From assembly GCA_938035125.1 (NCBI GenBank), contig CALHNS010000056.1, positions 1 through 36,151 on the forward strand: DNA of 36,151 nucleotides, written 5' to 3'. This DNA comes from an uncultured Granulosicoccaceae bacterium (lineage in GTDB: Bacteria; Pseudomonadota; Gammaproteobacteria; Granulosicoccales; Granulosicoccaceae). A program made the position numbers and the translations under genes. Positions 8,355 to 16,334 of the stretch are shown here, piece after piece (position 1 is the stretch's first letter; each line of letters opens with the position of its first letter). Under the pieces are notes generated by a model. The model saw only the letters and a program-made list of their open reading frames with translations, was not told the origin of the DNA and made no database searches.

Positions 8355-10447
8355 TCAAAAATGCGTAGCATAGCTTCTGCTCGAAGCGCATGCGCGTTGA
8401 GTTTTTCAGCTGTATCCAGCTGCAATTCGCGTCGAATGTCTTGACGGCGTTTGGCAGAATCTCGATAAGCTAATAAGGTGCCCACATCCCGCTTATCACC
8501 TTGTGCTGCATTTTTTGCAAATAGCACGTTGTAATCACAGCGTTTTATACGCCCACAAGTAACCGAATCATGCAACTCATCATCACTAAGTAATTTATTT
8601 AAAGCGCGTTTTCTGAATTGATCGTTATTCACGTTTTTATCAAAGAATAGATCTAAAAACAGCGCACGTTGTTCAGCTGTTAATTTGTATTCCCAACACA
8701 CCAGCGCTAAATTTTGCACGGCATATAAATCTAAATACTGCATCACCATTTCGATTAACGAAAGCCCAGCTTTTAAACGCACCATGTTCACATGGTGAGG
8801 GCGAGCTTTGTATTTTCTTGGATCAATCTGGCTTTCTTTCAATTCTCGCAGCAGTCGCTCTAACAAGGGGTAGATTATTTCCCCACGCCGGTTTTGAATC
8901 CAATGAATGCGTGCCGCACTGTGGCGCCAATACGAGGGCATGGTGTCAGGATCTCGTAAGCCCTCTTCCATCGACACCACTGTATCGATAAGTTTTATGA
9001 CGATGCCACTTAACGTATAAGGTACGCTCTCTTCGGTAGGCTTTAATTCCATCCGCTGAAACCGACCGGTATCGTATTGCGCTTGGGGCATGAGTAGGTG
9101 AGGATGCTCTAAGGTTTTTAACGCTTTACTGGCACCGGCTGTGGTAACGGATGAATCGGTCAGTTCTGACACCATGGCAGCCATGGGCGCACCAAACCGA
9201 AATTCCACCCGTCGAAGCGAATGCCCAAAACCGGTTACTCGTAATGAGCCGTCTTCAACGATATCGTGAAGCAAAGCAAGCGTTATGATCATGGGTTCCA
9301 GTGCTCGGCCCAATACACGTTCGCTCAGTGCTGAAATTCTAAAGGCGTGAGCCGTCATGGTACTCAGCGTTTTACGGCGACCTTTCTCTAAGGTGCGCAT
9401 CATCTCAAGGCTTGCAATGTGCACCGTCTCAACACTGTTGGGTGCTTCAGCCGCCACGAAATATTCCATTACAGGCAAGTTGATATGTGTTTCATGAACC
9501 GCTTTACCTCGACGCCCCGATAACCGAGAACGTTTCGAACCCATCTTTAAGGCATCACGCACCGCAATGAGTAAGGTGTTGCGAATCGGTTCGCGCAGCG
9601 CGTAATGATCAACTCCTGGCAACCGAAACGCAGCAACCGCTTTATCGTAATCGGCTTGCAAATAAGCACGCTCTGGGAAGGGTTGATCGATATCAAAGCC
9701 TTTACTTCGAAGCTCTTCACGCCGTGCTTCATCTAAAAAGTAGATCACTTGATCGCCTGCGGCCCGAGCCGTTAATCGTAAACGACTGGCCATAAGAGCA
9801 GCGGTGGCATCGGCAATGGCGGCACTGGGTGGTTCAGGTAAGGCAATATTTTCGTTGACGGCCGCTTCGAACAGTACGGTGTAAGCTCGCAATTCTTTCA
9901 CTTTCTGGGCAACCGAATCACCAAACCAGCTGAAGATGTAACTGTCATCGACGATTTCAAAATCGGTGGTGGCAAGCGCACTGTAGCTGTGTGCCTTACC
10001 CAAGGTTTCTTGCAACATGGTGGCAACGATCAAATCGTGCGTGATGCTAGGCACGCCTTTGCCGTGATCACCGTAAAGCCGAACCCCCAATAGCATATTT
10101 GCCGCCAGCACCGAAACATGGATGGTGGTTTCTAGCTTCGGCAGCCGATTAGTATTAATGAAACACTCTTTGCCCAGGGCGGCCACATCGATGTTGTCGA
10201 TATCCAGAGATTCTGGATCGATGTCTTCATTAGGGTAGAGCTCTGCTGCCAACATATCGCGGCCGCGCATGGTACGAAAAAATGCTGAGGGGATGCTGGA
10301 CAGCGGAATGTAGCGTTCCACTTCCGACGATTGCCATTGCCTGGACACTTGGCCCACCAACGCTCGCTGGTTGTCACAGGTGCCCGCCAACACACCGTAA
10401 GCCCGAACGAGCTTTACGATGTCTGTGAGTGGATAGGCATGAGCCAC
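8270..10447 (-). CDS. Large protein with a SpoT-like HD domain and a probable degenerate second HD domain
   Basis: A 725-residue protein that I do not recognise as a named family. Residues about 345-535 resemble the hydrolase domain of RelA/SpoT: a histidine in TMTAHAFRI (H367), LLHDIVED (H394, D395, E398, D399), then VEFRFGAPMAAMVSELTD, and IKLIDTV (D488) in place of the KLADRLHN motif. These would supply the HD metal ligands. Residues about 105-195 look like a decayed copy: H110, MLQETLGK where LLHDIVED would be, and FSWFGDSVAQKVKELRA. No synthetase or TGS/ACT domain follows. The C-terminal 180 residues are mostly helical and end in a Ser/Ala/Gly tail. A nucleotide phosphohydrolase role is inferred, substrate unknown. 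It is downstream of nth on the same strand (160-base gap) and convergent with the NTE-like gene. Confidence 0.75.
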   Translation of the reverse strand: MAHAYPLTDIVKLVRAYGVLAGTCDNQRALVGQVSRQWQSSEVERYIPLSSIPSAFFRTMRGRDMLAAELYPNEDIDPESLDIDNIDVAALGKECFINTNRLPKLETTIHVSVLAANMLLGVRLYGDHGKGVPSITHDLIVATMLQETLGKAHSYSALATTDFEIVDDSYIFSWFGDSVAQKVKELRAYTVLFEAAVNENIALPEPPSAAIADATAALMASRLRLTARAAGDQVIYFLDEARREELRSKGFDIDQPFPERAYLQADYDKAVAAFRLPGVDHYALREPIRNTLLIAVRDALKMGSKRSRLSGRRGKAVHETHINLPVMEYFVAAEAPNSVETVHIASLEMMRTLEKGRRKTLSTMTAHAFRISALSERVLGRALEPMIITLALLHDIVEDGSLRVTGFGHSLRRVEFRFGAPMAAMVSELTDSSVTTAGASKALKTLEHPHLLMPQAQYDTGRFQRMELKPTEESVPYTLSGIVIKLIDTVVSMEEGLRDPDTMPSYWRHSAARIHWIQNRRGEIIYPLLERLLRELKESQIDPRKYKARPHHVNMVRLKAGLSLIEMVMQYLDLYAVQNLALVCWEYKLTAEQRALFLDLFFDKNVNNDQFRKRALNKLLSDDELHDSVTCGRIKRCDYNVLFAKNAAQGDKRDVGTLLAYRDSAKRRQDIRRELQLDTAEKLNAHALRAEAMLRIFDQRIAASESNPGEIAGSSTTSSAGASAA

Positions 10448-10607
10448 GACGGTGTACTTTATTTGATGGGTGTCAATAGCATAGCAACGCTTCTGCCAAA
10501 TAAAACCATATCAAACGTAAAGTAGCATTACAGATTATGAACGATTGTGTTTTTACCCAATTTGAGCGTTTAAAACGAGAAAAAGACCCTCAAAAGTTAG
10601 GATTTGA

Positions 10608-11246
10608 TCAGATGACATCCGTCTTTTCTTTGAAATCACAAAGATCTTCAATCAAACAGCTACCGCATTTAGGCTTTCGGGCAACACAGGTGTATCGCCC
10701 ATGCAAAATCAGCCAATGGTGGGCATCGAGTAAAAATTCTTTAGGCACATGGCGAAGTAATTTTTTCTCAACTTCCACTACGTCTTTACCCACAGCGATT
10801 TTCGTTCGATTGGACACGCGAAAAATATGCGTATCTACCGCCATGGCGATTTGCCGAAAAGCGGTATTGAGCACCACATTGGCCGTTTTTCGGCCCACCC
10901 CGGGCAGAGCTTCCAGCGCCTTGCGAGAATCCGGTACCTCACCGCCATGTTCGTCCACCAATATCTGGCACGTTTTGATCACATTTTTAGCTTTGGTATT
11001 GAACAGCCCGATGGTTCGAATGGCGTCACGAACGCTCGCCTCCCCTAAGTCTAAAATCGCTTGCGGCGTATTGGCTTTTGGAAACAATTTAGCGGTGGCC
11101 AGATTGACGCTCACATCTGTGGCTTGAGCCGACAACAGCACAGCAATCAGCAGCTCAAATGGGCTGCTGTAGTTCAGCTCAGTTACCGGGTTGGGGTTTT
11201 CTGCGCGAAGGCGTTCAAATATTTCTTGGCGTTTGTCGGCATTCAT
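10608..11246 (-). CDS. nth: Endonuclease III
   Basis: Bifunctional DNA glycosylase/AP lyase for oxidised pyrimidines in base-excision repair. The 212-residue length matches the family. Visible landmarks are LLSAQATDVSVN, the helix-hairpin-helix LPGVGRKTANVVL with the catalytic lysine, VDTHIFRV with the catalytic aspartate, and the C-terminal 4Fe-4S ligands spaced C-x6-C-x2-C-x5-C. The frame is open upstream to 11573, but that part is antisense to yedK; ATG 11246 gives MNADKRQEIFERLR, the typical start. It is head-to-head with yedK, with only 25 bases between the start codons, so each promoter must lie within or very near the other gene. Confidence 0.96.
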   Translation of the reverse strand: MNADKRQEIFERLRAENPNPVTELNYSSPFELLIAVLLSAQATDVSVNLATAKLFPKANTPQAILDLGEASVRDAIRTIGLFNTKAKNVIKTCQILVDEHGGEVPDSRKALEALPGVGRKTANVVLNTAFRQIAMAVDTHIFRVSNRTKIAVGKDVVEVEKKLLRHVPKEFLLDAHHWLILHGRYTCVARKPKCGSCLIEDLCDFKEKTDVI

Positions 11247-11271
11247 GGCCCAGCACGCTACCATAACTAAC

Positions 11272-12099
11272 ATGTGTGGACGCATAAACATATCGGATAA
11301 CGAAGGGGTGCAAACGCTGATGCGGATGCTGGGCATGCCGCTGTTTTCATCGTTTGAACCGCGTTGGAATGTTTCCCCTACCGCCATTTTGGGCGCCGTG
11401 TTCGCGCCAAATTTTAACCCCGATGCTGCGCTGCAACAAACGCATTTACGCTGGGGCATCAAAGCGCCGTGGGCAACGCCTGATAAAAGTGTTCGACCAC
11501 TCATCAACGCTCGTAGCGAAACATTATTTTCTAAGCCCACGTTCCGTGATTTGGCTAAAACGCATCGCGCCATCGTACCGGTTACAGGTTTTTACGAATG
11601 GGAACGTTTAGAAAACCAACGAATACCTTACTACGTTCAGGTGCGAGAACTTCCAGCGATGTTATTGGCAACCGTTTTTCAGCCCCTAACCGATGCTGAG
11701 ATTGAGGCAGAAAACAAGGCCAAAGCATCAGTAAAAACCAAAAAGACATCGGCTAGCCCGCAAATGGGTTTTGCCTTTGATGAGCCTGCTGAATCTAGCG
11801 AACCTGCCGAACCGTCTTCTGAAACCGCAACAGAAAATGCCCTGAATTTAACACCAAATTTTACCGGCGATTTTGCGGTGGTAACCACGCAAGCCACAGG
11901 CGAACTGGCTGCCATTCATCATAGAGCGCCGGTAATGCTGAATATCGAACAAGCGATACGCTGGCTTTACACAGAAGATCTGGCAGAACTTGAAGCCTTA
12001 ATGCGGCCCGAAGCCATTATGCCGGTGCGAATGAGCGCGGTTGGCGATGCGGTAAATTCATCGCGCAATGATGGACCTGAATGCGTAGAAGCGGTATGA
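11272..12099 (+). CDS. yedK: SRAP/YedK family abasic-site-processing protein with a charged insertion
   Basis: Protein that covalently shields abasic sites in single-stranded DNA (bacterial relative of HMCES). ATG 11272 is required because it puts the reactive cysteine at residue 2 (MCGRINI), exposed after Met removal. Other active-site elements are N79 in NARSETL, E109 in GFYEW and H216 in AIHHRAPVML. The 275-residue product is longer than usual because of residues about 141-197, a Lys/Glu/Ser/Pro-rich, low-complexity stretch inserted before the FAVVTTQA strand. Most relatives have only a short loop there. It sits between nth and lexA, both DNA-damage genes. Confidence 0.93.
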   Translation: MCGRINISDNEGVQTLMRMLGMPLFSSFEPRWNVSPTAILGAVFAPNFNPDAALQQTHLRWGIKAPWATPDKSVRPLINARSETLFSKPTFRDLAKTHRAIVPVTGFYEWERLENQRIPYYVQVRELPAMLLATVFQPLTDAEIEAENKAKASVKTKKTSASPQMGFAFDEPAESSEPAEPSSETATENALNLTPNFTGDFAVVTTQATGELAAIHHRAPVMLNIEQAIRWLYTEDLAELEALMRPEAIMPVRMSAVGDAVNSSRNDGPECVEAV

Positions 12100-12129
12100 G
12101 TGTCGGCTTCTACGCCTAGACCACTGCCC

Positions 12130-12339
12130 CTAGTAGGAGGAATTTGGGGTCTGATCAGGAAAGATGTCACCGCCCACTTCATCAGGATCCACACCGTGCG
12201 CAAGTAACGCCTCGCGCACCGTGTTGATGTGTTCCAGTGTGGATTCCACCCGCCCCGCAAAATCAAATTCGTTTACTTCGATGGCCTGAGGCATGTACGA
12301 AAACGCTATTTTTAACGCCAACAAATCGGATTCGTTCAT
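12130..12339 (-). CDS. Small acidic protein translationally coupled to lexA
   Basis: A 69-codon gene whose ATG shares one base with the lexA stop codon (TGATG at 12341-12337), the arrangement typical of translational coupling. The product is acidic, predicted helical over residues 4-47 (LLALKIAFSYMPQAI, RVESTLEHINTVREALLAHG), and ends in a Pro/Asp-rich tail (DPDEVGGDIFPDQTP). I do not recognise a family. In pseudomonads the gene after lexA is the division inhibitor sulA, but this protein shows no SulA-like motif. It ends 30 bases from the convergent yedK stop. A damage-inducible role is suggested only by position. Confidence 0.65.
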   Translation of the reverse strand: MNESDLLALKIAFSYMPQAIEVNEFDFAGRVESTLEHINTVREALLAHGVDPDEVGGDIFPDQTPNSSY

Positions 12340-13043
12340 CAGTAGCCTCTAAGCTGCCCCACCAATATGCCTTGAATGCTCACCCGGTTAGCCGCGTATC
12401 GCATCGGTTGCATGTAGGGGTTCTCTGGCATCAGTTCCACGGTGTTGGCAGTTTTTTGCCCCAGACGTTTTAACGTGGCTTCCTGGCCATCGATGAGTGC
12501 CACAACGATATCCCCGGCATTTGCGTTTGCCTGCTTTCGCACGATTACCGTGTCGCCGTCTAGGATTCCTGCACTGATCATTGAATCCCCAGTAACAATA
12601 AGCGAGAAGCGATCAGCGCCTGCGACAAAAGCGCCAACATCAAAAGTTTCTTCACTCTCGATGGCTTCAATGGGAAGCCCTGCGGCAATTTTTCCAACCA
12701 ATGGCAGTGTATGGGCGCCTTTAGATTCATCATCGGCAAGAATGCTGCGAGCTTGTTTGATGTTTTCACCCCGCACTTGTCGAAACATTTTGACAGGATC
12801 AGGCATCGGCAGCCCCACTACTCGCAGGCCACGCCATCCTCGGCCCGCCCGCTTTAACCGCCCCTTATCAATTAACGATTGCACATACCGGTGCACGGTG
12901 CCCTTAGATTTTAACTTAAGGGTTTCAGCTAATTCGGCAATGGTGGGTGAGACACCTTTGGATAGGATGTACTCTTCAACCGCCATCAATACGCGTGTTT
13001 CCAGTTGCGTTAAGGGTACGTCAGTACTCACATCGGTTGCCAT
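12339..13043 (-). CDS. lexA: LexA repressor/protease, atypical DNA-binding helix and long linker
   Basis: SOS repressor with self-cleavage. The winged helix-turn-helix is at residues about 10-75 and the S24 protease domain at about 112-232. The cleavage site is A121-G122 (KIAAGLP), the nucleophile S154 (TGDSM) and the general base K192 (EATLKRL), all intact. Two departures from Escherichia-type LexA stand out. The recognition helix reads SKGTVHRYVQSL (47-58) instead of a SPNAAEEHL type, and a linker of about 30 extra residues (79-111) separates the domains, giving 234 residues instead of about 202. A different operator is therefore expected; a dyad at 13078-13105 overlies its promoter. ATG 13043 has an AGAG about 9 bases upstream. 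Confidence 0.92.
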   Translation of the reverse strand: MATDVSTDVPLTQLETRVLMAVEEYILSKGVSPTIAELAETLKLKSKGTVHRYVQSLIDKGRLKRAGRGWRGLRVVGLPMPDPVKMFRQVRGENIKQARSILADDESKGAHTLPLVGKIAAGLPIEAIESEETFDVGAFVAGADRFSLIVTGDSMISAGILDGDTVIVRKQANANAGDIVVALIDGQEATLKRLGQKTANTVELMPENPYMQPMRYAANRVSIQGILVGQLRGY

Positions 13044-13077
13044 AAATAGTTTCTCTTGCGCCTTTGTTCAAAAAACA

Positions 13078-13125
13078 CTCTATTGGTCTTTTATTGAGCA
13101 TAGAGAACCATTAGGGGAAATTCAA
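13078..13125 (-). promoter_or_regulatory. lexA promoter with overlapping candidate operator dyad
   Basis: On the minus strand TTGAAT (13125-13120) and TATGCT (13102-13097) are 17 bases apart, a plausible sigma-70 promoter 54 bases from the lexA start. A dyad CTCTAT (13078-13083) / ATAGAG (13100-13105) with a 16-base gap covers the -10 region. It does not match the CTGT-N8-ACAG box, consistent with the altered recognition helix of this LexA. Autoregulation through this dyad is inference. Confidence 0.4.
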
Positions 13126-13159
13126 GATTGATATACTGCTTAGGCGAGCGAGGCGTTTT

Positions 13160-13945
13160 ATGACATCAGCTGACGATAACCATTCACCCGAAGATCAGTT
13201 CGCTGTGCAACTTAGCGCGTGGCAGAATTCTGAGCTTTTGGCGCACCCCATAAACGGTGATTTATCGCTGCGAGTTATCAGTCGCGCCGAAGATGCTCAC
13301 TGGCAACCTTGCCCTATCCCGAACACCGAAGTGCGTTTATTAGAATTTCGCGAAGGATCCAATAACCGATTCACCGCACTGCTGCGCCTAACCCCCGATG
13401 CAGAGCTGAGTGATCTTGGGTTTTGGCGAAAATTAGAAGCGTTAATTTTCCAAGGTTCGTTAACGTTAAATAATCAAGATACAGCCAGTGGTAGTTACGT
13501 TCGTCTTCCCGACCTTGAACACACGTTGCGTTTGAACGACGGTGAATCGTTTTGGCCATTGCAAGGGCATATGTACGTAGCTTTTTCTGGTGGCAATTAC
13601 AGCGATCACGATTCAGAACCGCGCTCTATTAATACCAATGCAAACGATGCGTGGTTGCCTGGTCCTGCCGAAGGTATTGAGGTGTTACCGCTGCATGTTC
13701 ACGGCTCTGCTAATGCGATGTTGCTGCGCTGGACCCAGTCCACCACCTTTCAACCTCAAATCGATCCCAAGGGCGAGGAAATTTTAGTGCTCAGTGGTTC
13801 ATTATCCGATGAACGGGGTCGTTACACCGCAGGTACGTGGATAAGAAACCCAGAAGTAAGTTGGCAATACTGGTCTGGCTCCCCAGGCACTGTGGTGTTT
13901 TATAAATCGGGCCATTTTCAATCTGATGCAGGTGTGGATGATTGA
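13160..13945 (+). CDS. Double-cupin ChrR-like protein lacking the metal ligands
   Basis: A 261-residue protein with two consecutive cupin-like halves (about 40-150 and 165-253). The second half has the ChrR anti-sigma-type signature GEEILVLSGSLSDERG, YTAGTWIRNP and a final VFYKSGHF. In zinc-binding ChrR cupins the segment before GEE is usually H-x-H-P; here it is Q200-I-D202-P, and the later histidine after the RNP motif is Q236, so metal binding is probably lost. No N-terminal zinc-finger anti-sigma domain and no neighbouring sigma factor gene are present. ATG 13160 has GAGG six bases upstream. It is divergent from lexA (116 bases) and its end overlaps queG, so co-transcription with queG is likely. 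Confidence 0.8.
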   Translation: MTSADDNHSPEDQFAVQLSAWQNSELLAHPINGDLSLRVISRAEDAHWQPCPIPNTEVRLLEFREGSNNRFTALLRLTPDAELSDLGFWRKLEALIFQGSLTLNNQDTASGSYVRLPDLEHTLRLNDGESFWPLQGHMYVAFSGGNYSDHDSEPRSINTNANDAWLPGPAEGIEVLPLHVHGSANAMLLRWTQSTTFQPQIDPKGEEILVLSGSLSDERGRYTAGTWIRNPEVSWQYWSGSPGTVVFYKSGHFQSDAGVDD

Positions 13946-14984
13946 TGCTGCACAGCGCGCCACGTGGTTAAAAACACGGGCGGTGGAACTTGGTTTTGAT
14001 GCTTGCCGCATCACCGATACCGATTTAGGTGAACACGAAACGCATCTTCTGAATTGGTTAAATAAAGGTTTTCACGGAAGTATGGACTACATGCAGCGTC
14101 ACGGCGTGATGCGCAGTAGGCCAAACGAATTGGTGCCGGGCACTCTTCGTATTATTTCGGTTCGATTAACCTATTACCCTGAACAAGCAACCAACGCAGA
14201 GAGCGTTTTAAACGATCCTAATTTAGGTTATGTGTCTCGCTATGCGTTAGGTCGTGATTATCACAAATTAATGCGCCAACGCTTGCAACGTCTTGCTAAA
14301 GAATTAGAAGAACATATCGGACCCTTTGGTTATCGAGCCTTTACCGACAGTGCGCCCGTGCTTGAAAAAGCCATCGCAGAAAAAGCTGGCCTAGGATGGA
14401 TTGGTAAACACAGTAACTTATTGAACGAAAAATCTGGCTCATGGTTTTTTCTTGGCGAGCTGTACACAAACCTATCGCTGCCAATTGACCCGCCGCAAAG
14501 CACAATGCATTGTGGAAGCTGCACAGCGTGCATAGAGGCTTGCCCAACGAAGGCCATTGTGGGCGATAAACAAGTGGATGCAAGGCGCTGTATTTCATAC
14601 CTCACCATCGAGAATAACGGTGAAATTCCTGAAGAATTTCGAGCGCCAATGGGCAATCGAATATACGGCTGCGACGATTGCCAATTGGTTTGCCCCTTTA
14701 ATAAGTTCGGAAATCCCACAAAAGAAACCGATTTTGAACCTAGGCATCATTTAGATGCAACGTCTTTGGCAACCCTATTCCAATGGAGCGAACAGGAATT
14801 TTACGACCGCTTTCAAGGCTCTGCTATTCGTCGTATTGGTTATCGAAACTGGCTACGTAACATCGCTGTGGCTTTAGGCAATGCTCCAACAAGCCCAGAC
14901 GTCATTCAAAGTTTAATGACCCAACAGCGGTGCGAAGATGAGCTATTACGCGAACACGTTAACTGGGCTTTAGCACAACATTAG
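13938..14984 (+). CDS. queG: Epoxyqueuosine reductase
   Basis: Cobalamin-dependent iron-sulfur enzyme for the last step of queuosine synthesis in tRNA, reducing epoxyqueuosine to queuosine. Diagnostic parts are the N-terminal DUF1730 region (SMDYMQRHGVMRSRPNELVPG), the active-site stretch TDSAPVLEKAIAEKAGLGWIGKHSN, and two ferredoxin-like 4Fe-4S motifs, CGSCTACIEACP and CDDCQLVCPFNK. The length of about 348 residues is normal, including the C-terminal HEAT-like helices. ATG 13938 has an AGG 5 bases upstream; ATG 13926 would add four residues. The start overlaps the end of the cupin gene. Confidence 0.95.
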   Translation: MIDAAQRATWLKTRAVELGFDACRITDTDLGEHETHLLNWLNKGFHGSMDYMQRHGVMRSRPNELVPGTLRIISVRLTYYPEQATNAESVLNDPNLGYVSRYALGRDYHKLMRQRLQRLAKELEEHIGPFGYRAFTDSAPVLEKAIAEKAGLGWIGKHSNLLNEKSGSWFFLGELYTNLSLPIDPPQSTMHCGSCTACIEACPTKAIVGDKQVDARRCISYLTIENNGEIPEEFRAPMGNRIYGCDDCQLVCPFNKFGNPTKETDFEPRHHLDATSLATLFQWSEQEFYDRFQGSAIRRIGYRNWLRNIAVALGNAPTSPDVIQSLMTQQRCEDELLREHVNWALAQH

Positions 14985-15121
14985 ACCGGCAGTATCGTAA
15001 TCGCCCAGAATTTGGTCTACATACCTTAGGTATCAATAAAAAAGCATAGAGGCTTTCTTTAAACAGGCGCTAAGAGCAAGAGCCTTGTTTAACCCATGGT
15101 TCCTTAAGGCGCGAATCGAAC

Positions 15122-16186
15122 ATGAAACTTATCGCAACGCTTGCACTGTACGGCTTGTTAGCACCGGTCGCTTTCGCACAAGATGTAAGCTTTGCAGATC
15201 TTTATGAAAAAGTATCAGCATCTGTGGTTACCATTAAAACAACCACGCTAACAATTGACGAAGGCGTACCGCATACCACTCGAGGTGTGGGTTCAGGTAT
15301 TGTCATTGAAGAAGATCAAATAATAACGGCCGCTCATGTGGTTAACGATGCCACCGTTATCGATGTGTTATTCACCAACGGCGACAGTATTCGAGCAAGT
15401 GTAATCGCCTCTCTTGATCAAAGTGATGTGGCGTTGTTGCAATTACACGATCCGCACCCTAATCCAACACTTGCGGTATTGGCTGATTCTGACAAGACGC
15501 GTATTGGCAGTAACGTATTTGTTGTGGGCTCCCCATTCGGTATTTCCCAAACCCTAAGCGTGGGGCATTTATCGGGGCGAATGAGCCGTGAAAATTCTTC
15601 TAATGGTGGATCAATTGAATTTTTACAAACCGATGCTGCCATCAATAAAGGCAATTCGGGTGGGCCGATCTTTAACACTGATGGGGAGGTGATCGGTGTT
15701 GTTAGTTTCATTTTAACGAAGAGTGGAGGTTTTGATGGCGTTGGTTTTGCCACAGCAAGTAACACAGCCAAACAAGCGTTGATGAAAAGCTCAGGCGTTT
15801 TGGTTGGCTTTGAGGGAATCGTACTCAATAAACGTTTAGCAAAGTTATTAAATTTTCCGCACCCTGGCATGTTGGTTCAACGCGTTTTAAGCCATTCCGC
15901 TGTAGGCAAAGCAGGATTGCGAGCTGGACATGTGAAAGCACAAATTGGTCAACGCTCACTGCTGTTAGGGGGCGACTTCATATTAGATATCGAAGGTGTA
16001 ATTTTTGAAACACAACGCGAATTCGATCTGGTTATTGCATCAACGCTCAGCCGCAAAGAGACGGCATACACCATTCGTGTGTTTAGAGACGGCAAAGAAT
16101 TGGAACTCGTTACCCCTGATCCTTATGAATTTTCGACCCAATGGGATGAATTAGATGCCCATGAACACAGTAAAATCAACCCATGA
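15122..16186 (+). CDS. HtrA/Deg-like periplasmic serine protease, copy 1
   Basis: A 354-residue exported trypsin-fold protease. A signal peptide ends at AFA-Q (residue 19/20). The catalytic triad is complete: H72 in TAAHVV, D102 in SDVALLQL and S179 in GNSGGP. A single PDZ-like domain follows from about residue 225 (GFEGIVLNKRL, PGMLVQRV, GGDFILDIEGV). One PDZ domain and about 350 residues make it closer to DegS in layout than to DegP, but with a cleavable-looking signal rather than an anchor. Likely periplasmic quality control; the substrate is unknown. Its start has only a weak AAGG upstream. A paralogue follows directly. Confidence 0.9.
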   Translation: MKLIATLALYGLLAPVAFAQDVSFADLYEKVSASVVTIKTTTLTIDEGVPHTTRGVGSGIVIEEDQIITAAHVVNDATVIDVLFTNGDSIRASVIASLDQSDVALLQLHDPHPNPTLAVLADSDKTRIGSNVFVVGSPFGISQTLSVGHLSGRMSRENSSNGGSIEFLQTDAAINKGNSGGPIFNTDGEVIGVVSFILTKSGGFDGVGFATASNTAKQALMKSSGVLVGFEGIVLNKRLAKLLNFPHPGMLVQRVLSHSAVGKAGLRAGHVKAQIGQRSLLLGGDFILDIEGVIFETQREFDLVIASTLSRKETAYTIRVFRDGKELELVTPDPYEFSTQWDELDAHEHSKINP

Positions 16187-16231
16187 GAAATTATTAAGTG
16201 AACTTCAACTTTTTGTATAACTAAAAACGCT

Positions 16232-16259
16232 GAACTCAACTTTGCGCAAGCGCTCTATA
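16232..16259 (+). promoter_or_regulatory. Candidate sigma-E-like promoter before protease copy 2
   Basis: GAACTC (16232-16237) and TCTATA (16254-16259) are 16 bases apart. This resembles the envelope-stress sigma-E consensus (GAACTT, then TCTGA or TCAAA). The site is about 75 bases before the second HtrA-like start, and such genes are classic sigma-E targets. Two of the element bases deviate, so this is a weak call. Confidence 0.25.
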
Positions 16260-16334
16260 TCTGTATTCGGCTAAGGCGGAAAAAAATAAATTCATTCCCC
16301 CAGTCGAACCTCAGATTCTTCAAGGAGTGTCAGC

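Noticed and set aside
8270..10447. Calling the HD protein SpoT or RelA
   Set aside because: It lacks the synthetase, TGS and ACT regions, and the KLADRLHN motif is altered to KLIDTVVS, so the name would mislead.
10537..11127. 196-codon open frame on the plus strand
   Set aside because: It lies wholly opposite nth, whose iron-sulfur and helix-hairpin-helix motifs are unmistakable; its translation resembles no protein.
13044..13159. Search for a classical CTGT-N8-ACAG SOS box upstream of lexA
   Set aside because: No match seen on either strand; the different dyad at 13078-13105 is reported instead.
15059..15092. Stem TTAAACAGGC / GCCTTGTTTAA before protease copy 1
   Set aside because: Contains a bulge and lacks a T tract; could be a leader stem but nothing links it to a known regulatory RNA.
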